Positions 35,954 through 49,220 of a stretch of DNA of 64,000 nt are shown piece after piece. Source of the DNA: Coffea arabica (taxonomy: Eukaryota > Streptophyta > Magnoliopsida > Gentianales > Rubiaceae). Position numbers and translations under genes: made by a program. Location of the stretch: positions 21,554,026-21,618,025 of the forward strand of contig NC_092315.1 in the NCBI RefSeq assembly GCF_036785885.1. The letters run 5' to 3'. Below the pieces are notes generated by a model. The model searched no databases and was not told the DNA's origin. It saw nothing but the letters and a program-made list of their open reading frames with translations. Each line of letters opens with the position of its first letter. The stretch's first letter is position 1.

Positions 35954-38900
35954 TTAAGAAACCCTCTTTTCTTGTTCAACATCACTCTGAGGTGGTTGTA
36001 TCTGCACGAGTAGTTTGAACAGTAAGTATGGAATCAAGAGCTAAAAGCAGACTATTGTATCTCCATAAATAAGTAAGAATCCAGTGATGGTGCCCGTGAA
36101 ATCTCTTAACAAGTAAATCCAATTAGGAATTATCCCCCAATGATACTTCAAGACAGGCAAGAAAATTAATTAAAAGACTCCCATCCAAGTAGCGAAATTT
36201 GTCCCGAAAAAACAGAGAAATTATACTTGATTACCAAAATGCTGTTGGTTTCTCCAGATGCAGGAAGAGGGAAAGGTGACATAGTTTGAAGTCTGAGACC
36301 ATGAGATGAAGAAAGAACATGCATGATACCATGTGACAATACCACCTCTCTACAAATAATCAAATTTTGCTCATATTTACAATCAAAAACTGGGCAACCA
36401 GCTTCAACATAAAATTTTTCAAGAGTTTCTCCAATAAATGAAATGATCACAATGCACAATTGGAGCAGGGATGTCAAATTTTGTTTAAACATTGCAGAGA
36501 AAGAGCAAAGAAGCATGGAAATACCAGACCCAGAGCTTCAGTCATGCTTCTACGTGTCCCTTCACCACATGTCCTAATGAGCATGTTTAACAAAAGTTCT
36601 CTTTGATCCACATTTAACTGCTTTTCAAGTCCTCGGGCAACCATTTCCATCTCAGCCTGCAGAAAATCACAAAAACACATAAGAAATATCAAGCATTCTA
36701 TTGATTACTCGATAACTAAAACCTCTTAAGCTTTGCTGAAGAGAGCAAATTTCACAGGAGCTTCCAGTTACCAACATGACCATGAAAACAAATCTACCAA
36801 AAATTGGAGGAATGAACTAACATCGAGATGCCATGAATCATTATGCGCAGCCCATTAATTCCTAAGTTGAGCTTCCTAATATCGAACATTTCATGCCTTC
36901 GAATAAATCAAAAGGAACGCTAATTTACAAGTATTAACCATTTGATACTTCTATAAGAAAATTTATCATGTTTACTGAAGTGTCCAATATTTATTACACA
37001 ACACATATTGCTAAATCCATTTCTCAAAGCTTGACTGTGTAGAGTATAATGACTTGAGGGGTGAAAAAGTGCTCAGTGTTGACCTTGTAAATCCACAAAT
37101 ATTGCTAAGCCAAAATATTTATTGGATTTATTCCTTGGAGATTGATTAAATTCACCTTGGAAACTCAGGTTCAAAATCAAGCCAAGCACAGCTTTTATAG
37201 TCTACGATAAATTGACAAAATTTGTGTGTTCATCCAAAGCACAAGTGGAATTATGCTTCTAATACCATCATGCCTACAAGTGAGATATATCAGAAGAAAA
37301 TAACTATAGTAGTAAACTTGTGAAGCACATGCCTCACTTTCCCCAGTAAAGCCCCGGAAGCTCTTTTGTGCTTAGTGCACTTTGCACCCGCACATTGCTA
37401 TGCATGATACGAGTGCTCCTTTGTGATCAAAACACCACAAACAGAAGATAATTATACTCCACTCATACAATAAACTTGATAACAATTTGAAACAATGTCA
37501 AAAACACCTTCTTTCACCTAAATTGTTTCTGAAACTACTTAGTGGCTGCATGACCCTATCTGCATTATACCTGACTCAACGAAAAATGTGGCAGATTCTA
37601 CTTTTGCACCATTTATCGGCCCCTTAGCGAACTTATTTTCTGCCCTTGTGTAATACCATGTCTACAAGTGAGGTATAACAGAAGATGACAATTTAAGTAG
37701 TAAACTTGTGAAGCACATGCCTTGCTCCCTGCAACAAAGCCCCAGAAGGCCTTTGAGCTTTTAGTGCACTTTGCACCTCTAACCTACTATGCCATGACAG
37801 GAGTGCTCCATTGTAATCAAAACACTTAAACCAAAATGTAGAAGATAATTATATGCACTCACACAATAACTATGTACCAAAGTTAACACTATTTCCAAAT
37901 ATCCTTCTTTCACCTAAATTGTTTCTGGAACTACTTAATGACTGCATGACCCTTGTTATCTGACATGGCCAAAAAATGTGGCAGACTTATATTCTACCCT
38001 TGCACTATTTATCTGCTTTTAGTGGATTTATTTTGTGGCCTTTTGCTTGATTGTACTCACATTAGGCATTCCACCTTGAGAGCTTTTTCTTTTGTGTTCA
38101 AACTTCACATTTAGGTGCAGAAATCATCTCCTTACTCCCCTTCTCCCCTGGCGCCATGGTCGTATAAATTGTAATTACTTTATGAGAACCAGAGGGTGAA
38201 GAAGCTTTGGGCAAGTTACTCAACCAAAAGTCTCCACATTCAACAAGTTTACAAAGTCACAAATTAAATGGCTGACACGTTCCTGCCACGTGTAATTGAC
38301 CTCTAACTTGTTGACTAGTTGCTTTTAGGAGACACTCATGTAATGCACGCTTCACCACAAAATATTGTGTTTTAGATGTAATGGACAAAAGATATATTAA
38401 TATTTCCAAGAGAGCTGGAAAAGAGATAATTGAGAAAAACTAAAGAGAAACAGACTACCGAGCTCTCTTCAGGAGGAAATATCTTGTGAATGAGGCATAT
38501 CTTTAATAGTTCAGCAACTGCTTCAGAATGATTACCTTGTATTTTCAGGGCCTGAAACAAATAAGTATGTTAAGTATAACAACAATCAGCAACAAAAATC
38601 CAGTAGAAAATTGAATGTAATCCCTTTCTCCTTGACACTCGAAACATCAGATAGTCATGCAAGCAGTAAAATCTCTTTTAAGTTAAAAGAGCAAATTAGT
38701 AATTTAGGAAGAATAAGCCTTATACGCTCGAATAATAAGCCTTATATATGAAATATATAAGTTTTCAAATGTAAATAATGCACGTGCAATCCTCTAACAT
38801 GAAAATGCTCTAGAACCTGACCTTCATCATCATCTCCAATAGAGAAAATGAAATACATATAACTTACCCAGGCCTGCAAGAACCGGGAGCGAGTACGTGC

Positions 38901-41900
38901 AGCCACAGCTGCAGACACCATTCTTGACGCACGACTGTTCTCAAGACCGATGTTTTCAGCGAGCCCAGCAATGAAATGGTGGACATCCTCACCATCAATG
39001 TTAATGAAAGCCGATTGATTTTCTATCCTGTAGAAAATGAGATCAGTTTAATATTGCTATATCAGACAAGAAAGCAAGATGACCATAAGTAGATATAATT
39101 ACTAAAAATTAAGTTATGTTAGCTGGTAAACTTCAAAATTTCCATGAAAAGTTTAATATAAAGTGCAATGAGAATAAAAGATGGGTCTTGTTCCTTTCCC
39201 ATATAAGTGAATCAGTAAGCTATACTATAGGAAAACCTTCATACCTTTCACAGCACTGCAAAACAAAGTCAACTGATGCACGATAAATTGAATCTCGGGC
39301 ATTCTCCACCTCAATCAAAACCCTCACACCAGATATTCTGCATATACGGCGCAACTGCCACATTTGGTGACGAACAATATAATCAATATCATCTAAAATT
39401 ACAGATCTAGAAGACAGTCCTAGAACATAATGACAAAATTGCTGGTAAAAAGAACACTGCTAATGAAGCAGGAAAAGATGCATTTGATTCACATCAATGC
39501 AATTGGTAGCTATGTACATCAAAGCATAAGTACTATTACAGAAAGTACAGCTCCCATTTGGATTAAGGGCATCAGGTGGGTTCAATTTCAAATCCTGAAC
39601 CCAAATCCACTATGTGGTTTGGTAAACTTATCAGAGATTTGGGTTTAAAATCCATTCACCAATAGGAGCAATTATAAGGGCTAAACTCAGTGAATTCAAA
39701 TTCACTCAACTTGCATATCATTTTATTCCTTCACACCTCTCCATCACCCCCCCACCCCCCCCCAACAAAAAAATAGTAAAATATCTTTTCTTTTGAGTCA
39801 AGCCAGGACCTCCAGTGACTGCCGCACTGCCGTCACATGCCACCAGCAAAGGAAATTCCAAAACAACAGAGTTGAAACTTGGGAGCTCGTTCCATTTTGC
39901 GCTCAGTGTGGTTTGAGGACATATATCTGTGCAAGAAAAAGGAGCTGTCGGCCACCATGGGCAGTGCAACATTTGCAGGAAATTAGCAAGAGAACACAGG
40001 AGCAGCACTTTGTTCAAGCGTTTGAAATGACAGAAGGAAAAAGGTAAAAAGGGAAATTCAATTTTTAACCTCTGAACTCTTAAGCTTTTCAAATGTCACC
40101 CTCACAAATATTGTTAACTATAAATTCTACTCATCTTGTGATAATTCTCAGCCAAGCAAGGTATTTGAAATAATACAGATTCCAAATCTATTTTATTCAA
40201 ATCCTTCCTCAAATCCAAATCCACCAATCCAAACAGACTAAATTGTATCTTAGCTAGAGCAGAATAGTTTGTACAACCTATATAATTCATCAGAGATATT
40301 CATGCACATTATGCTCACCCTAGAAAGAGGAACTACATTGATGTAGACTTAAAAGACTATCATATACAGCAGAAGTTTGAATTCTGGAAAATTCCATGTA
40401 TACCATCAAAAGTTCATTATCCTTTTATTGCCACAGCTCTGAGAAAACAGTGGCACTCAGGAAACCCAAAACATGGAGCACGCATCAAGGAAATCATTTT
40501 GGAGCTGGAGACAGCAATTTCGATGTTAAAAGAATTAATGATTACAAACTTTACATGACACACTGCTCTTCATATTTAGCACATGCATGGTGTTATGAAT
40601 GTCAAACAAGTTCAAGATATCTTTTTTTTATGGTTCCTGGATTTTACAGATCTCCTTTCCTTGAGTAGATTTAGAAGACCTAGAATCATAATATATTAAT
40701 GCTTCTTCCTCTTTAAAATAGGTCATGGCTCTTCCAGAACTTCATCTCTATAAATGCTGCTGATTTACTTGGCCAATGAACTTCCTTAAACAGCTAATTC
40801 CAAACCCCAAATTTTCAATGGCATAGCTGATATGAGTGGCAAGGAATTAATATTTCCTTTGAAATACCACCTAATTTTAGTTTGCGGACCATGCTATTCA
40901 CTACAAAAACCCAGTTCCTTGAATACATCTTTGCTTGCAAGTCTTAGTAAAGCATGTTTCAGAAACAATAAGAGTGACTATGATCAGAAAGCTTATGTTT
41001 TAAACAAACATCATGCTGTAGTGAAGCCAATTTTTCAGCATGGAAGCTACCGTCTCTACCTTCAAAGTGCAAAGTATGGTTTAAACACGTGATATGAACC
41101 TCAGGTTTAAAAAAACTTGAATGTTTAAAAAAAGAACACTCAATTTCCAACTTGGTAGTGCTATTTTAAATTTCATAAATTTGAGGGGATGCAGTTGATG
41201 GTTTAAATTTGACATACCAATTTATGCCTTCTCCAATGAGACGAAACTTGCACCATCTAATACCTTTCATATTCTATTAGATATAGAAATCCAAATGCAC
41301 AGGACATTCATAACGTCCATGCACAGTTATTGCCATAATTTCGATTAACTAATTAATCAATTTCAATTACTGTAAAATGTAATGGAAATGACCAAGGCAT
41401 CAGTATTATAGAATCCAAGCATAGAACTATCTAACTGCATACAAGCACATTGTAATTAATGTCTGCAAGTCTATCATATTTAAGCATGTTCACACGCAAA
41501 TTCTTATTAACAGATGCACACAAAGATAATGTAATCTAATACAAGATAAACTTACTAACTTGGACTATATCATCCATTGAAATGTCTTCCCCTCTGATTC
41601 TTTTGTCCATGAATGCTGGAAAGGAAATGTATAAGCTGTAATTCGAAGAGAAATGTATGACCACAACACTGCAAGTTTGAGAAATATAGGTCTTTACCTG
41701 CATTGAAGATAGACATTCAGTTATAAAACCTGGAAAGTTGAACTCACTTAAATATACAACTGTGGAGTATTTTTCACCAATCAAACCTTTTTCCTATCCT
41801 TGTCTGGTTTTTCATTAGTATAAAAACCAAACATATGCTCTTAATAACCTCAGGGAAAATTGTTTGTCCCTCCTCAGTCCTATAATCTCAGCCATTTTCA

Positions 41901-44900
41901 TCGCTAACTATTATGCTGCTATTCAAACTCTTAAAGATCAAATGATGTATAAGCAACCTCTGATGCTGTGGTTGCCAAAACGAAGGATTTGAAAACTTTA
42001 AAAATTTGAAGAACTACTATAGAATTTGAAATTACATCCAAAGACTATTCCAGACATGCAAACAATTCAAAAGTTCATCTAGAAGAGAGACATGAAAGAT
42101 ATATGGTCAACAAGACAATCTCTTAACTACAACAATATAAAATCCATGTTATCCGAGAAATTGTATTTAACAAGGATGAAAAGATATAAAAAAGCCAGTT
42201 ACCTGGAGAACTGATGGAAAGCTACTCCCAAAGGATAATAATTAGTGGTAATATCTGAGATACTACATGGGAGCTACACTATAGCTTTTAAGAACATTAG
42301 GAGGGCAAAATCATATTTTTTACAAGATATTTGATAAACTTCAATTCTAAAAGCAGGGCAATTTTCAAAAGTTTTGACGATGATAGTAGATATGTTGGCT
42401 GTTATAAGGGCAAAGTTTTCAGAAAACAACCTCAAAAACTATAGAAAAGCAGTTTTCCCAAAAAAAAAAAAAAATGATGCAATGCTTATGTACAAAGAAA
42501 ATTTGGGGTTTCAACTTATATGCTGGATAAGGTGGTCCTTGAATCTGTTCTTTTTCTTTTGAAGACAGCTTTACATCCATTCTTCATGATTACTTCCACA
42601 CTATCTTAAATTATGCTTTCCACTAGTCATTTTTCGTCAATGTTGGTGGTTCAAGTTTCGTTATGCTCAAGATTACTCAGTCTCTGAGTTTCATAGATCT
42701 CCAAGATATGGAGTACAAAAGTTGCCCATCCAAAGTGTTTCTCAATAACATTTTACATTGCCTCATTTTGGATTTCAGAAAACAGAAAAGAGTTTTGTTC
42801 AGCTTAATATGACCAGGACTATGCCAGAAGGTTGCAAGTTGAAAAAATCTCATTATCCCAAGTGATACATGGGGCCCATGCATTATGAATTCAGAAAATT
42901 CATTGTACAGGGCGCTATAAGTGACTTCAACTTCATCACAGAGTAAGTAGAGATTAGTTATCTTTGAGGAGCTCTATCCTGTATCCAACAAGAAACTCAA
43001 TTTACTTGGTCTATGAGTTTTCTATCCAAAAGCATGGACGCTGGCACAAAGTACAATAGCTTTCTTCAGTATGGAAACAAACTCAATTTTTTCCCCTTGT
43101 ATATCCTCTTTAGTCACCAAAATTATTATGTTTATGACACTTCACTCGAGGTATCAAAATCCCAAAAGGTTTCTGGTTCAAACTCCTGCACATTTCATAT
43201 TAACCTTTTGTCTACTACTCATCTTGGTATTCTTCTGGAGTTATTTCTTGTCTTTGTCTCCTCATCTTCCCATTCTTTTAAAGTCTACTTCTCTAATTTA
43301 GCAACTAAGTAGTGTTTATGCAAGATTTGATTCGATCCTAAATCTCAACCCCTGATTCAGTATAAGTTAAAGGACTTAGGACCCCAGCCCCAAATTGATC
43401 TGTAAAAAACTTCCTCCTCGAGAGCTCGACAAATAACTCGGGGCTTGTCATCTCCAATTAACATAATGCAAGCCTGATGCTTGCATCAAGTATGTACTTC
43501 AAAAAGACCACAAGGCATAAACTCTTTACTAGGTCCAAGTTGTCTTATTTCTATCATTTTGCCACAAAAGTTATGACTTATTCAATTTCAGAAGTCAATG
43601 CCATATTTGCATTAACCAGTTGAATACCTGAATTAAGAAAAGCTCACCAAAGATCCAGCATGCACAAAAGTATCAAAAAATTGTTTTTACATTATTAAAT
43701 ACTACTGCATAACACTCCTTGTCTAAATTATTTTACAAAAAAAGGGGAAGGGAAAGAAAGACGAAACAGAAAGGGAAAGAAAATGCATTGTCTCTTCTTG
43801 GTCTAAATTCTCAAAGAGTGAGAAGACAATAACCATTAGCATATGCATAAACAAAATCAAAAAGCAATTGAAAAGCAAAGTACAATCAAATTTGACATCC
43901 TTTTAGCCTTTTTAACTGCATCCAACAGTCGTACCAAAGAGAATGTTTTAAAAGAAGGGGGGGAAAAAGTCTTACAGATTAATCTGGGTCTTGCCCAAAA
44001 GCAGCACTAGGTGATGTAGGACAGAAATTCTTGAAAATAGTAGAAGACAAGGAACTTAAATTCAGAAAAAAGTTTCACTTCAAAATTGATCAGAACTTTA
44101 TGAGATTTATTTTGCTATTTCAGGTATATTGTAGCCTAAGGCTACCTTTTGTAATTTCAGCACATGTTGGACAATGTCACAGCATGTAGAGACAGCAACT
44201 ACCAGGCTTGCTTTTCTAGGGTAATATCAGAAAGTAGTGGGCTTTAAAATCAAAGCCTAAAGTTTAAAGTCAAATTTGGTGACTGCCTCCACAAGGTAGT
44301 CAAATACAACTTTGACATCCTACGCACACTAGCTTTCACCATTGCTATTTATTCGTTTACCCTAGTCATGAAGTTTGCTTGGTACTTACAAATTCTTACC
44401 CATGAAGTCTTGTTTCGCATATCTATCAGTTGTAAAAGATCTTCTGATAATTTCAATGAAATGAAGAACTTCCAGCAGAAAACTTCATTTTCTTATTGCG
44501 TGAAGCCTACACTCTCCTCTTCTCTCGTCAAATCATCTTCTCTTCTCTGATTTCTAAGCCAATAGTTCTTGAGTTTATTTCTGCTCACATACAGAGGTTA
44601 AAAAGAGATAAATATCCTGCAAGCATATTCACCAATCTCCAATTTTGGTGCTCAAACCTATAAGTTCCTGTTTTAATACTCTGGGTTAGTCAGGCTCCTC
44701 AAAAGGATTGATGTACAAAGTAAAGCTTTAAGTGTTATATATTTGACTATTAAAGTTTCCAAAACTGATACTTCTTACAAGACTATGATGTTAAAGACTT
44801 AATTCTAGCCTCTCTCTTGAAGTCCTGAATCCTGATTCTGTCAGCAGAACTTCCACATAATCAGTGCTTGTATCCGTCCAAATCTCTTGTACAACTTTCA

Positions 44901-45952
44901 TAAGTTTCCAAATTTACCAGCCAAAAATGTTTAAGAACTAGAATTCTGGGTTTATCTAAACTGCATGGTTTAGTTAATTCAAATGTACTTGGCCCTTTCG
45001 TCTTTTTCTTTATAATTGACTCACGTCTGCAGAACATAAACTTCAGAAAATACCCAAAGTCAGAAGGAAAAACAACAAACCACCAGAAACTGCAATTCAC
45101 TGAAAGTGAAATAATGAAGGTTTTCTAAACCAGAAATAGATAGATTAAAAGACAAATATAATGCGAACCTTGAATTAACCGGTTAGCCATCATCTGATAC
45201 TCCTCTTTATTCTCCACCAGCAAACCGGGACCTTGACTGGAGACCGGCCACCATTGAGGCAGTTTCTCTGCCGACCTCTTCTTCCTCCTTTCCCAAAACG
45301 GCCTCTTTATCTCATTTTCGCTCTCCAACATCAGCATTAAGATATTGTTTTCACTTCCCTTCTTTTTGTTTTCGTTTTTTCTAAAATTTGTATCTACTTT
45401 CGCTACAGCAACTTCTCTACCACCCAAACTCCGATCCCTTCTATAAATTACTCCACCATTATTTTCACTAAAACTATCACTATTTCCAATTAACAATTTA
45501 ATCAAAACCCTAAAAACAAAAATAATAACCAAACTTGAGAGCAAAACAAATCCTAGAAAATGAACCGTCGACCTCCGGCACGACACAACAACTCGTTTGG
45601 TAGCTCCATCCACAGTTACAAGAGTCCGAAGGTTTTCAAACGCATCGTCGGCGGCATAAATGAACCGACTGAGCTTCGACTGAGAAGCATCCACGAGTTC
45701 AGATATGTAAGTCACTGGTTTGGAGCTTGAAAGTCGGTCAACGGTTAGGACAATTTGGAGGTTTTGATTGACCGTTGGAGGAGAGCGGTGATCGGCGTCC
45801 GGGTGGTGTTTGAGGAGACGACGACGGTGGTGGCGCCGGCGTGAAGAAACGGAGCGGGAGATTATTTTCGGTGGGGTGAATTTGTAGACATTGATGCGAC
45901 AACGTTTTAAAGTAGCAGAAAAAGACGAGGTGTGCAGGAGAGGGAGGTTCAT
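35954..45952 (-). CDS. Uncharacterised plant protein, 460 aa, single membrane segment, seven exons
   Basis: I do not recognise the family. Exons on the minus strand: 45952-45169, 41615-41560, 39354-39245, 39027-38868, 38551-38459, 36656-36525, 36001-35954. All are GT-AG with phases that close exactly (1383 nt). Residues 1-55 are basic and Ser/Arg-rich without acids (MNLPLLHTSSFSATLKRCRI start), like an organelle transit peptide. One hydrophobic helix spans ~129-155. The rest is a helical, charged soluble region (QAFMDKRIRGEDISMDDIVQ; ENIGLENSRASRMVSAAVAA) with C-terminal tail IQPPQSDVEQEKRVS. Clean splicing over 10 kb argues for a real gene, convergent with VPS45. Plastid targeting is inference. 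Confidence 0.85.
37262..38050. repeat. Tandem duplication, ~391-bp unit, inside intron 6 region... between exons 5 and 6 of the uncharacterised gene
   Basis: Copy 1 starts ATACCATCATGCCTACAAGTG (37262), copy 2 ATACCATGTCTACAAGTG (37653). Shared blocks include GTAAACTTGTGAAGCACATGC, TTAGTGCACTTTGCACC and TTCACCTAAATTGTTTCTG. The two copies are moderately diverged. The intron is that between exons 5 (38459-38551) and 6 (36525-36656). Confidence 0.85.
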
Positions 45953-47844
45953 CAGAGGCGATGGAAAAGAGTGGACGCTAAGAGCTGAGATTCCACGAAA
46001 TACAGCAAAACGGGTTTTGTATTTTGATCAAAATTTTGAATGAATGGGTTAATTAAAGTATAGCCCTTGGAGTATCAGCCAAATTTCACTTTACCCCTGT
46101 TTTGAGTTTTCTATTATATTAGGAGTTCCATTGATCGATGGCTCTATCTTAACGGCAAGTTTTTTTGTCCCGTTTTTAATAGATAATTTTTTTAAAAACA
46201 ATTTTGCCTATAATAACTTTCTAAAAATACCTCAAAGTTTTAAAATACATACCCTAAAATATACACAAAAAGTTTTTCCTTCACAATTTTTAAAATGCAC
46301 ACCCCGAAAACACATAAAAATTTTCCATTTTGTCATTTCTTCTTCTTTCTCCTCTCCTACCTCAACGAACTACCATTGGTTAACATTCCGTTGGCAGCAA
46401 CTATTAGCTGGCACTTCGCCATCACTGTCGACTAGTACCAACAACCCCCTTTCCTCCTTCTTTCTCCTATCGCCATCCCTCTCCTCCTCTCTCTTCCTCT
46501 TTTTCCTCCTTCCCCCTCCTCCTCCTCCTCCTTTCCTCTTCTCCTCCCTCCCCTCCTTCCTCCCATCACCTCCTCTCCTACCTCTCTCTTCCCCTCACCC
46601 CTTCTCTCTCTTTCCTTCCCTCACCAGTCGTGCGACCAATCACGCCACCAGATTTGATTGGGCTTTTAATGTTAGGTTCAAAAGGCGGCATTGGTTGGTG
46701 TTTAATGGTTACCCACATGGGGTGAAAGCCCTAAGGCATGGAGTGTAAGCCCCACATATTTTTTTTATTTTTTTATATATTTAAAAAGATAAAAAAATAT
46801 AAGATACTAATACATACACACACATATGTAAACCATAAGAAAAATCATAATATAAAATTTTAATATATTGTTGTTAGAAATTATGAGATTTCATGACTAC
46901 ACAGTGTTCAAATTATATGGCTAATGCTCAATTGCTTGAACCTACAGCCTATGTTCCTTCAAAAATATAATCATAAAATATCAAAATTTAAAATCTAAAC
47001 CATACATTAGTCATCTAGTCATATTAGTAGAAAATAACTATATATTGGCATCAATAAAAAGGGAAAAAGTATAAGAAGCAAAGCCATAAATGCTTCTACT
47101 TTGTATTTTTTAAAACAATTTTCAAAGAGAAAACAAATAAAATCCTTTTTTAAGATTAATAAAAGAACAATAATGAGATAGGAAACAAAAATAGGAAGAA
47201 AGAAAAGCAAAAACAAAGTTCAATTTTTTTTTGCAAAAATGTTATTTACGCTCCTATTTTTGTTAATCACACTCTCACTAGAATTTTAATCATATAGTTT
47301 TCATTTATTATACTTATAATAACCAATGGTGGGAGTGCAAATAATGAAAAATGAAGTGCAAATAACTTCTCCTTTTTTTTCTGAAAAAAAAGATCCGTAA
47401 TGCCCGAACATCCAATATCCTAAACACCTAGGCGTACGCCCCATAACATGGGATGAACGTCCAACAATACTTATGTCCCATTCAATCGCCACAGGCATTT
47501 GAGGCTCCCCCGAGACTAGATCAGAAAATCCCTTTGAAAACACTATTGTTGATAATCAAAGATTGCAAAATAATATTGAGCAAAAGCTAGAAACTCAAAA
47601 ACAAAGTTGGCTTTCTAAATCTTCAAATATAAATAATATTACTGCAAGTGACTAGTTTAGTCAAATCTATAGGTTTTAGCATAAATTGGTAATGTTGCTT
47701 AGGTATCCTCTTCAAAATTGTAGATATGGATGTATATTTTTGAATAAATATTCATAGTATTATGATAATAGCTTTAGAGTAAATTGTTGGTGGAAATTGG
47801 CTAATTAACAATATAATGGAGCTTGACATTTCAGAAACCAATGA
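45953..47844. other. Intergenic between the uncharacterised gene and the MULE; CT-rich microsatellite
   Basis: 46398-46640 is a pyrimidine-rich tract (CTCCTCCTCCTCC, TCTCTCTTTCC runs) whose long ORF is only a Ser/Pro/Leu/Phe repeat. The remainder is AT-rich with no supported gene. The first ~100 bp are the promoter side of the minus-strand gene. Confidence 0.6.
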
Positions 47845-47853
47845 TATAAAGAA
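47845..47853. repeat. 9-bp target-site duplication of MULE, left (TATAAAGAA)
   Basis: TATAAAGAA directly precedes the element, with an exact match at 49212-49220. Confidence 0.9.
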
Positions 47854-48142
47854 GGGAGAATTGCACCAATCAAATATTGCTGATGTGATAATTTAGTCCC
47901 TCAGAATGAAAATGATCAATTTTAGTACCTAACAAATAAAAAATGATCACTTTTGGTCTCTTTTCACTTTTTCTGAGCGAATTTTCGTCGGAACAAGTCA
48001 CGTCCACATCACATGCCTAATTTTTAAAGGGTGAAAATGACAAACCACCTTACCATTGACTCGAAATGTGAGGGACTAATGCTTCTCAATCTTCTACATC
48101 TCTTACAAACCCCAAATCTCCCCAAATCTAAACTTCATCACC

Positions 48143-48289
48143 ATGGTTGAAGCACCAACTTGTGAGTGCAGTGTACTAGCGAGGGTGAAGACCTCGTGGA
48201 TGGGTAAAAACCCAGGAAGGAGGTTCTATGACTGTGCTTACCATGAAGTAAGGTTTTGCTTGAATTCTTTTTATTTTCAAAATTTTTGA
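48143..48289 (+). CDS. Short GRF-type zinc-finger-like ORF in the MULE, 48 aa
   Basis: Residues CECSVLARVKTSWMGKNPGRRFYDC then a later Cys match the C-x-C ... NPGRRFYxC pattern of plant GRF zinc fingers, a small nucleic-acid-binding domain common in plant transposon-linked proteins (pattern seen here; the family assignment is from memory). It begins inside the left terminal repeat. The ORF stops after FYFQNF; a GTTTTG donor-like site at HEV|R leaves the possibility of a spliced longer protein. Confidence 0.55.
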   Translation: MVEAPTCECSVLARVKTSWMGKNPGRRFYDCAYHEVRFCLNSFYFQNF

Positions 48290-48304
48290 ACTTGGGAGAG
48301 AATT

Positions 48305-48412
48305 TGGGCTCTTGCAAGAGCATCCTACAAAAATCTGTTTGCAGATTTGATGGATGCTTTGAAGGAAGTTGATGAGGGTGCATTTAAATGGCTAGTTGAG
48401 AACATGACCTAA
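48305..48412 (+). pseudogene. MULE transposase remnant
   Basis: 36 codons reading WALARASYKNLF...LMDALKEVDEGAFKWL, then a stop. This resembles the segment just after the catalytic core of plant MULE transposases (W-A-x-A-R-A ... M-x-x-L-K-x-V-D-x-x-A-x-x-W-L). The catalytic D-D-E part is absent, so this is a fragment only. Confidence 0.55.
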
Positions 48413-48603
48413 GGGGCATTTCTACATGCAAGATTTTATATCTAAAGCCCACATTTGCAACAAGCTTTGGAAGAGCAATAGGCCTAAGCTAGAACATAGA
48501 GTTAAATAAAGGAGTTAAGACCCAAAACTCAGCAACGTGATTGAATAAGTAGGCTATTTTGAACAATTGTAAGCCTTCCACTAAGCATAGCCTTTTCCCA
48601 ATT

Positions 48604-48882
48604 CCAAAAAGAAAGAGGCGCAACAAAGCTAAAAGGTTCAGTGATGAACAAATGAAGTCACTTGAGTTCATGTTTAATCAAGAGGCAAAGCTTGAACCAA
48701 GAAACAAGATGTGGCAAAAGATCTAGACCTGCAGCCTCACCAGGTATCAATTTGGTTTTAGAACAAAAGAGTAAGATGGAAATCAAAGAAACTAGAGCAA
48801 CAATATAGAGCAATAAAAGTGAATTTTGGTGCTCTATACCACCAATGAATCCTTGAAGAAATAAAATGAGTCTTTGCTTGAG
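48604..48882 (+). pseudogene. Captured HD-Zip homeobox fragment
   Basis: Reads RFSDEQMKSLEFMFNQEAKL and EPRNK, then after a frameshift near 48720 DLQPHQVSIWF-stop-NKRVRWKSKKLE, then zipper-like NESLKK after another shift. This is the homeodomain helix 1 to recognition helix (QVSIWFxNKRxRWKSK) plus leucine-zipper start of class I HD-Zip factors, closest by eye to the ATHB7/ATHB12 type (RRFSDEQIKSLE). Stops TAG at 48724 and in IWF-stop show it is not functional. Confidence 0.8.
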
Positions 48883-49211
48883 CAGATATCTAGTATCTAC
48901 AACTAGTTCCCCTTATTTTTAGAATTTGTGAACTTTGGAGAAATTTTGGGTTTCGAAGAGATGATAAAGATTGAGAAGCATTAGTCCCTCACATTTCTGG
49001 TCAATGATGACATGGTTTTTCATTTTACCCCTTAAAAATTGGGCATGTGATGTGCGCATGACTTGTTAAGACCAAAATTCGCTCGAAAAATTGAAAAGGG
49101 ATCAAAGGTGATCATTTTTTGTTTGTTAGGGACTAAAATTGATCATTTTTATTCTCAGGGACTAAATTTTCATATCAGCAATATGTGAGGGATGATTAGT
49201 GTAATTCTTCC

Positions 49212-49220
49212 TATAAAGAA
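49212..49220. repeat. 9-bp target-site duplication of MULE, right (TATAAAGAA)
   Basis: Exact copy of 47845-47853. Confidence 0.9.

Larger units (their letters stand above)
47854..49211. mobile_element. MULE with ~290-bp terminal inverted repeats and captured gene fragments (Pack-MULE-like)
   Basis: 1358 bp, flanked by a perfect 9-bp duplication, the Mutator hallmark. The left end GGGAGAATTGCACCAATC pairs with the inverted right end GGAAGAATTACACTAATC. Homology continues for about 290 bp (TTTAGTCCCT, AAAATGATCAATTTTAGT, GAGGGACTAATGCTTCTCAATC). The interior holds a GRF-type ORF, a transposase remnant and an HD-Zip fragment, all plus strand. It is not autonomous now. Confidence 0.93.

Noticed and set aside
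39718..40092. 124-aa minus ORF with C-runs in the intron between exons 2 and 3
   Set aside because: Lies within an intron of the uncharacterised gene, low complexity at one end, no recognisable domain; perhaps an old repeat.
46131..46748. 205-aa plus-strand ORF upstream of the uncharacterised gene
   Set aside because: It is mostly a translated CT microsatellite (Ser/Pro/Leu/Phe runs) with no domain and no splice or start support.
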